Position numbers and translations under genes: made by a program. Below are positions 62,001-64,000 of a DNA stretch of 64,000 nt, in pieces. The stretch is taken from the NCBI GenBank assembly GCA_046154965.1, contig JBJXDY010000012.1:1-64000 (forward strand), written 5' to 3'. The DNA comes from DATKFM01 sp046154965 (GTDB lineage: Bacteria; Pseudomonadota; Alphaproteobacteria; Dongiales; Dongiaceae). The notes under the pieces were generated by a model, which was not told the DNA's origin, ran no database searches, and worked only from the letters and a program-made list of their open reading frames with translations. Each line of letters begins with the position of its first letter. The first letter of the stretch is position 1.

Positions 62001-64000
62001 TCATCGCCGGTGCTTGCGGCGCGACTTCTGCCGGTTTTTCGGATGCCGGCCGGCCGGCCGGCCGGCCTTTGCAGGAGCCGCGGGCCGCCCCATAGTTTTT
62101 TTCGCGGCCGGCGCGCCCTCGCTCTCCTCGGTTTCGATCAGTTCAAGCACCATGCCGCCGGTGACGGGCGTCGCCTCAACCAGCCGCACCGCGACCACCT
62201 CGCCCAGGCTGAACATCCGGCCCCAACGCCGCCCGACCAGGGCGTGGCGCCGCTCGTCATGTTCGTAGAAATCGGTCGGCAGGGTGCTGATGGGTATCAG
62301 GCCGCTCCCGCCGCTCTCATTGAGGGTGACGAAAAGTCCGAAGCGGGTCACGCCGGAGATTCGCCCGACGAAGATGTCGTTGATGCGCTCGCTCAGGAAG
62401 GCGGCGATGTAGCGGTCCATGGCGTCCCGCTCGGCGGTCGCGGCGCGGCGCTCGGTGGCCGAGATCTTTTCGCCGGTTTGCGGGAACTCCGCCGCGGCGT
62501 CGGGCGGCAACCCGTCATTGCCGAACTTGAAACCGTCGATCAGCGCGCGATGCACCAGCAGGTCCGAATAGCGGCGGATCGGCGAGGTGAAATGGCAGTA
62601 GCGGCGAAGGGCCAGGCCGAAATGGCCGATGTTCGCCGGGTTGTACTCGGCCTGGGACTGGCTGCGCAGCACCAGGTCATTGAGCATCGCCGCATAGGGC
62701 GTCTTCGCGCCCTGCTCCAGCAGCCGCGCGAAGGTCGCGGGCTTCAGCACCTGGCCGCGCGCCAGCGACAAGCCGAGGGAACCGACGAATTCGCGCAACG
62801 CTTCGATCTTCGCCGGGTCCGGCGCGTCATGGATGCGGTACATGCAGGGCTGCCGCTTCGCCTCCAGCGATTCCGCCGCAGCGACGTTTGCCGCGATCAT
62901 GAATTCCTCGATCAGCCGGTGGCTGTCGAGGCGCTGGCGCGGAATGATCCGGTCGATTCGCCCTTCGCTGTTCAGATAGACCCGCCGTTCGGGCAGATCG
63001 AGATCGAGGGTGCCGCGCGCCTGCCGCGCTTTCATCAGCGCGTCATAGGCGGCGTAGAGCGGCGCGATCACGCTCGCGCGCAGCGGCCCGGCCGGATCAT
63101 CCGGCGCGCCGTCCCTGGCCCGCTGCACCTGGTCGTAGGTCAGCCGCGCCGCCGAGCGCATCAGGCCGCGCATGAAGCGGTGATGCAGCTTGTTGCCGTT
63201 GCGGTCGATGATCATCTCCACCGCCAGGCAGGCCCGCTCCTGCAGGGGCTTCAGCGAGCAAAGCTCGTTCGACAGCGCTTCCGGCAGCATGGGCACAACG
63301 CGGTCGGGGAAATAGACCGAGTTGCCGCGCTTGCGCGCCTCCCGGTCCAGCGCATCGCCTGCCGTCACGTAGTGGGCGACATCGGCAATCGCGACCACAA
63401 GCCGATGGCCGCCGTCATTCTTGGGATCGGTATCCGCCGCGGCCCAGACCGCATCGTCAAAATCCCGCGCATCGTCGCCGTCGATGGTGACCAGCGGCAG
63501 ATCCCGCAGATCCGTGCGGTTGCCCAGAGGCACCGGCCTTGCTGCTTCAGCCTGATCCAGCGCCGCCTGGGGAAAGCGGTCTGGAATGTCATGCTCGTGG
63601 ATCGAGATCAGGCTGATGGTTCTCGCGCTGCCGAAGGCGCCCACCCGTTCCACCACCCGCATCTCCGTGGCGCCGGCGCGCTGCCGCTCCAGCGGTTCGG
63701 CCAGCACCACATCGCCGTGCTGAGCGCCCGCTATGTTGCTGCCGGCGATGCGGAATTCCCCCTTGATGCGGCGGTCCGCCGGCCGCAGCCGGCCGCCGAT
63801 ATTGGGGATCACTTCATAGACGCCAACGATGCGCTTGGGCGCCGGGCCGAGGATGCGGACGATGCGGCCCTCATAGGTGCGGTCGTTGACCCGGGTCAGT
63901 TTGGCGAGCACGCGGTCGCCGGCCGCAACGGCGCGCTGGCCGCGGGCTTCCGGCGCCATCAGTACCTTGGGAGGCGGTCCCTCGCCGCGCCATTGGATGG
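62001..64000 (-). CDS. rnr: ribonuclease R, 5' part beyond the window
   Basis: At least 666 residues; the frame continues past 64000 (IQWRGEGPPPKVLMAPEAR read inward from the edge), so the N-terminal helix-turn-helix and first residues are missing. Visible are cold-shock domains (about 15-130), the RNB catalytic domain with TIDGDDARDFDDAVWA and its aspartates, an S1 domain (GRISGVTRFGLFVTL ...), and a Lys/Arg-rich tail (AAKKTMGRPAAPAKAGRPAG ...). It degrades structured RNA 3' to 5'. The tail is typical of RNase R rather than RNase II. Confidence 0.95.
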   Translation of the reverse strand, partial: IQWRGEGPPPKVLMAPEARGQRAVAAGDRVLAKLTRVNDRTYEGRIVRILGPAPKRIVGVYEVIPNIGGRLRPADRRIKGEFRIAGSNIAGAQHGDVVLAEPLERQRAGATEMRVVERVGAFGSARTISLISIHEHDIPDRFPQAALDQAEAARPVPLGNRTDLRDLPLVTIDGDDARDFDDAVWAAADTDPKNDGGHRLVVAIADVAHYVTAGDALDREARKRGNSVYFPDRVVPMLPEALSNELCSLKPLQERACLAVEMIIDRNGNKLHHRFMRGLMRSAARLTYDQVQRARDGAPDDPAGPLRASVIAPLYAAYDALMKARQARGTLDLDLPERRVYLNSEGRIDRIIPRQRLDSHRLIEEFMIAANVAAAESLEAKRQPCMYRIHDAPDPAKIEALREFVGSLGLSLARGQVLKPATFARLLEQGAKTPYAAMLNDLVLRSQSQAEYNPANIGHFGLALRRYCHFTSPIRRYSDLLVHRALIDGFKFGNDGLPPDAAAEFPQTGEKISATERRAATAERDAMDRYIAAFLSERINDIFVGRISGVTRFGLFVTLNESGGSGLIPISTLPTDFYEHDERRHALVGRRWGRMFSLGEVVAVRLVEATPVTGGMVLELIETEESEGAPAAKKTMGRPAAPAKAGRPAGRHPKNRQKSRRKHRR

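Overview
The window is high-GC, densely packed DNA from an alphaproteobacterium, most likely a Rhodospirillales-type lineage. The placement rests on gene order and on lineage-typical genes: PleD and DivK, EipB (DUF1849), HdaA, DUF2066, DUF2585, a tiny aa3-type oxidase subunit IV, and a DinB with an N-terminal zinc finger. I found no tRNA, rRNA or CRISPR array and no complete insertion sequence.

Layout. 1-3916: a REP-like inverted repeat, then fabG-acpP-fabF-mltG (fatty acid synthesis and peptidoglycan length control). 3917-22031: an accessory stretch of about 18 kb holding an RTX calcium-binding protein, a methionine sulfoxide repair island (msrC, msrB, msrA), an acyl-CoA dehydrogenase divergent from an HxlR regulator with a palindromic operator, a CaiB-type CoA transferase, a PAS-containing chemoreceptor, a PAS histidine kinase, a DUF2585 protein, arfB, a vapBC toxin-antitoxin pair, an arsenic-type operon (arsR, flavoprotein, MFS), a patatin and an SDR. 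22032-32777: the envelope and RNA block resumes with yicC, gmk, rsmA, surA, lptD, two tandem pepA copies, holC and hspQ. 33008-39155: a DUF1772 protein, a frameshifted GNAT gene, a structured intergenic element, an ABC-F ATPase, ndk, a 41-residue oxidase subunit, purM and DUF2066. 39162-41571: CDP-alcohol phosphatidyltransferase, an AI-2E permease and hdaA.

41585-48442 holds a DUF882 exported peptidase-like protein and a polyphosphate module: a CYTH-CHAD protein, SixA, PPK1 behind a Pho-box-like site, and PPX. 48453-53814: an M23 endopeptidase, RNase D, divergent aspS, and an agmatine-deiminase homologue that has lost both catalytic residues. 53821-64000: a D-2-hydroxyacid dehydrogenase, EipB, dinB, divK-pleD, a shared terminator, rpmG, and a Nudix, carboxy-terminal protease and RNase R group; rnr is cut by the window end.

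The core genes follow an order widely seen in alphaproteobacteria (fabF-mltG-yicC-gmk-rsmA-pdxA-surA-lptD-lptG-lptF-pepA-holC ... ndk-purN-purM). Here pdxA, lptG, lptF and purN are missing from their usual slots, pepA is duplicated, and 18 kb separates mltG from yicC. The observations most worth following are the catalytically dead agmatine-deiminase homologue, the compact polyphosphate locus with its Pho-box-like promoter, the exported one-Cys MsrA/MsrB pair, and several unusually clean palindromic operators.
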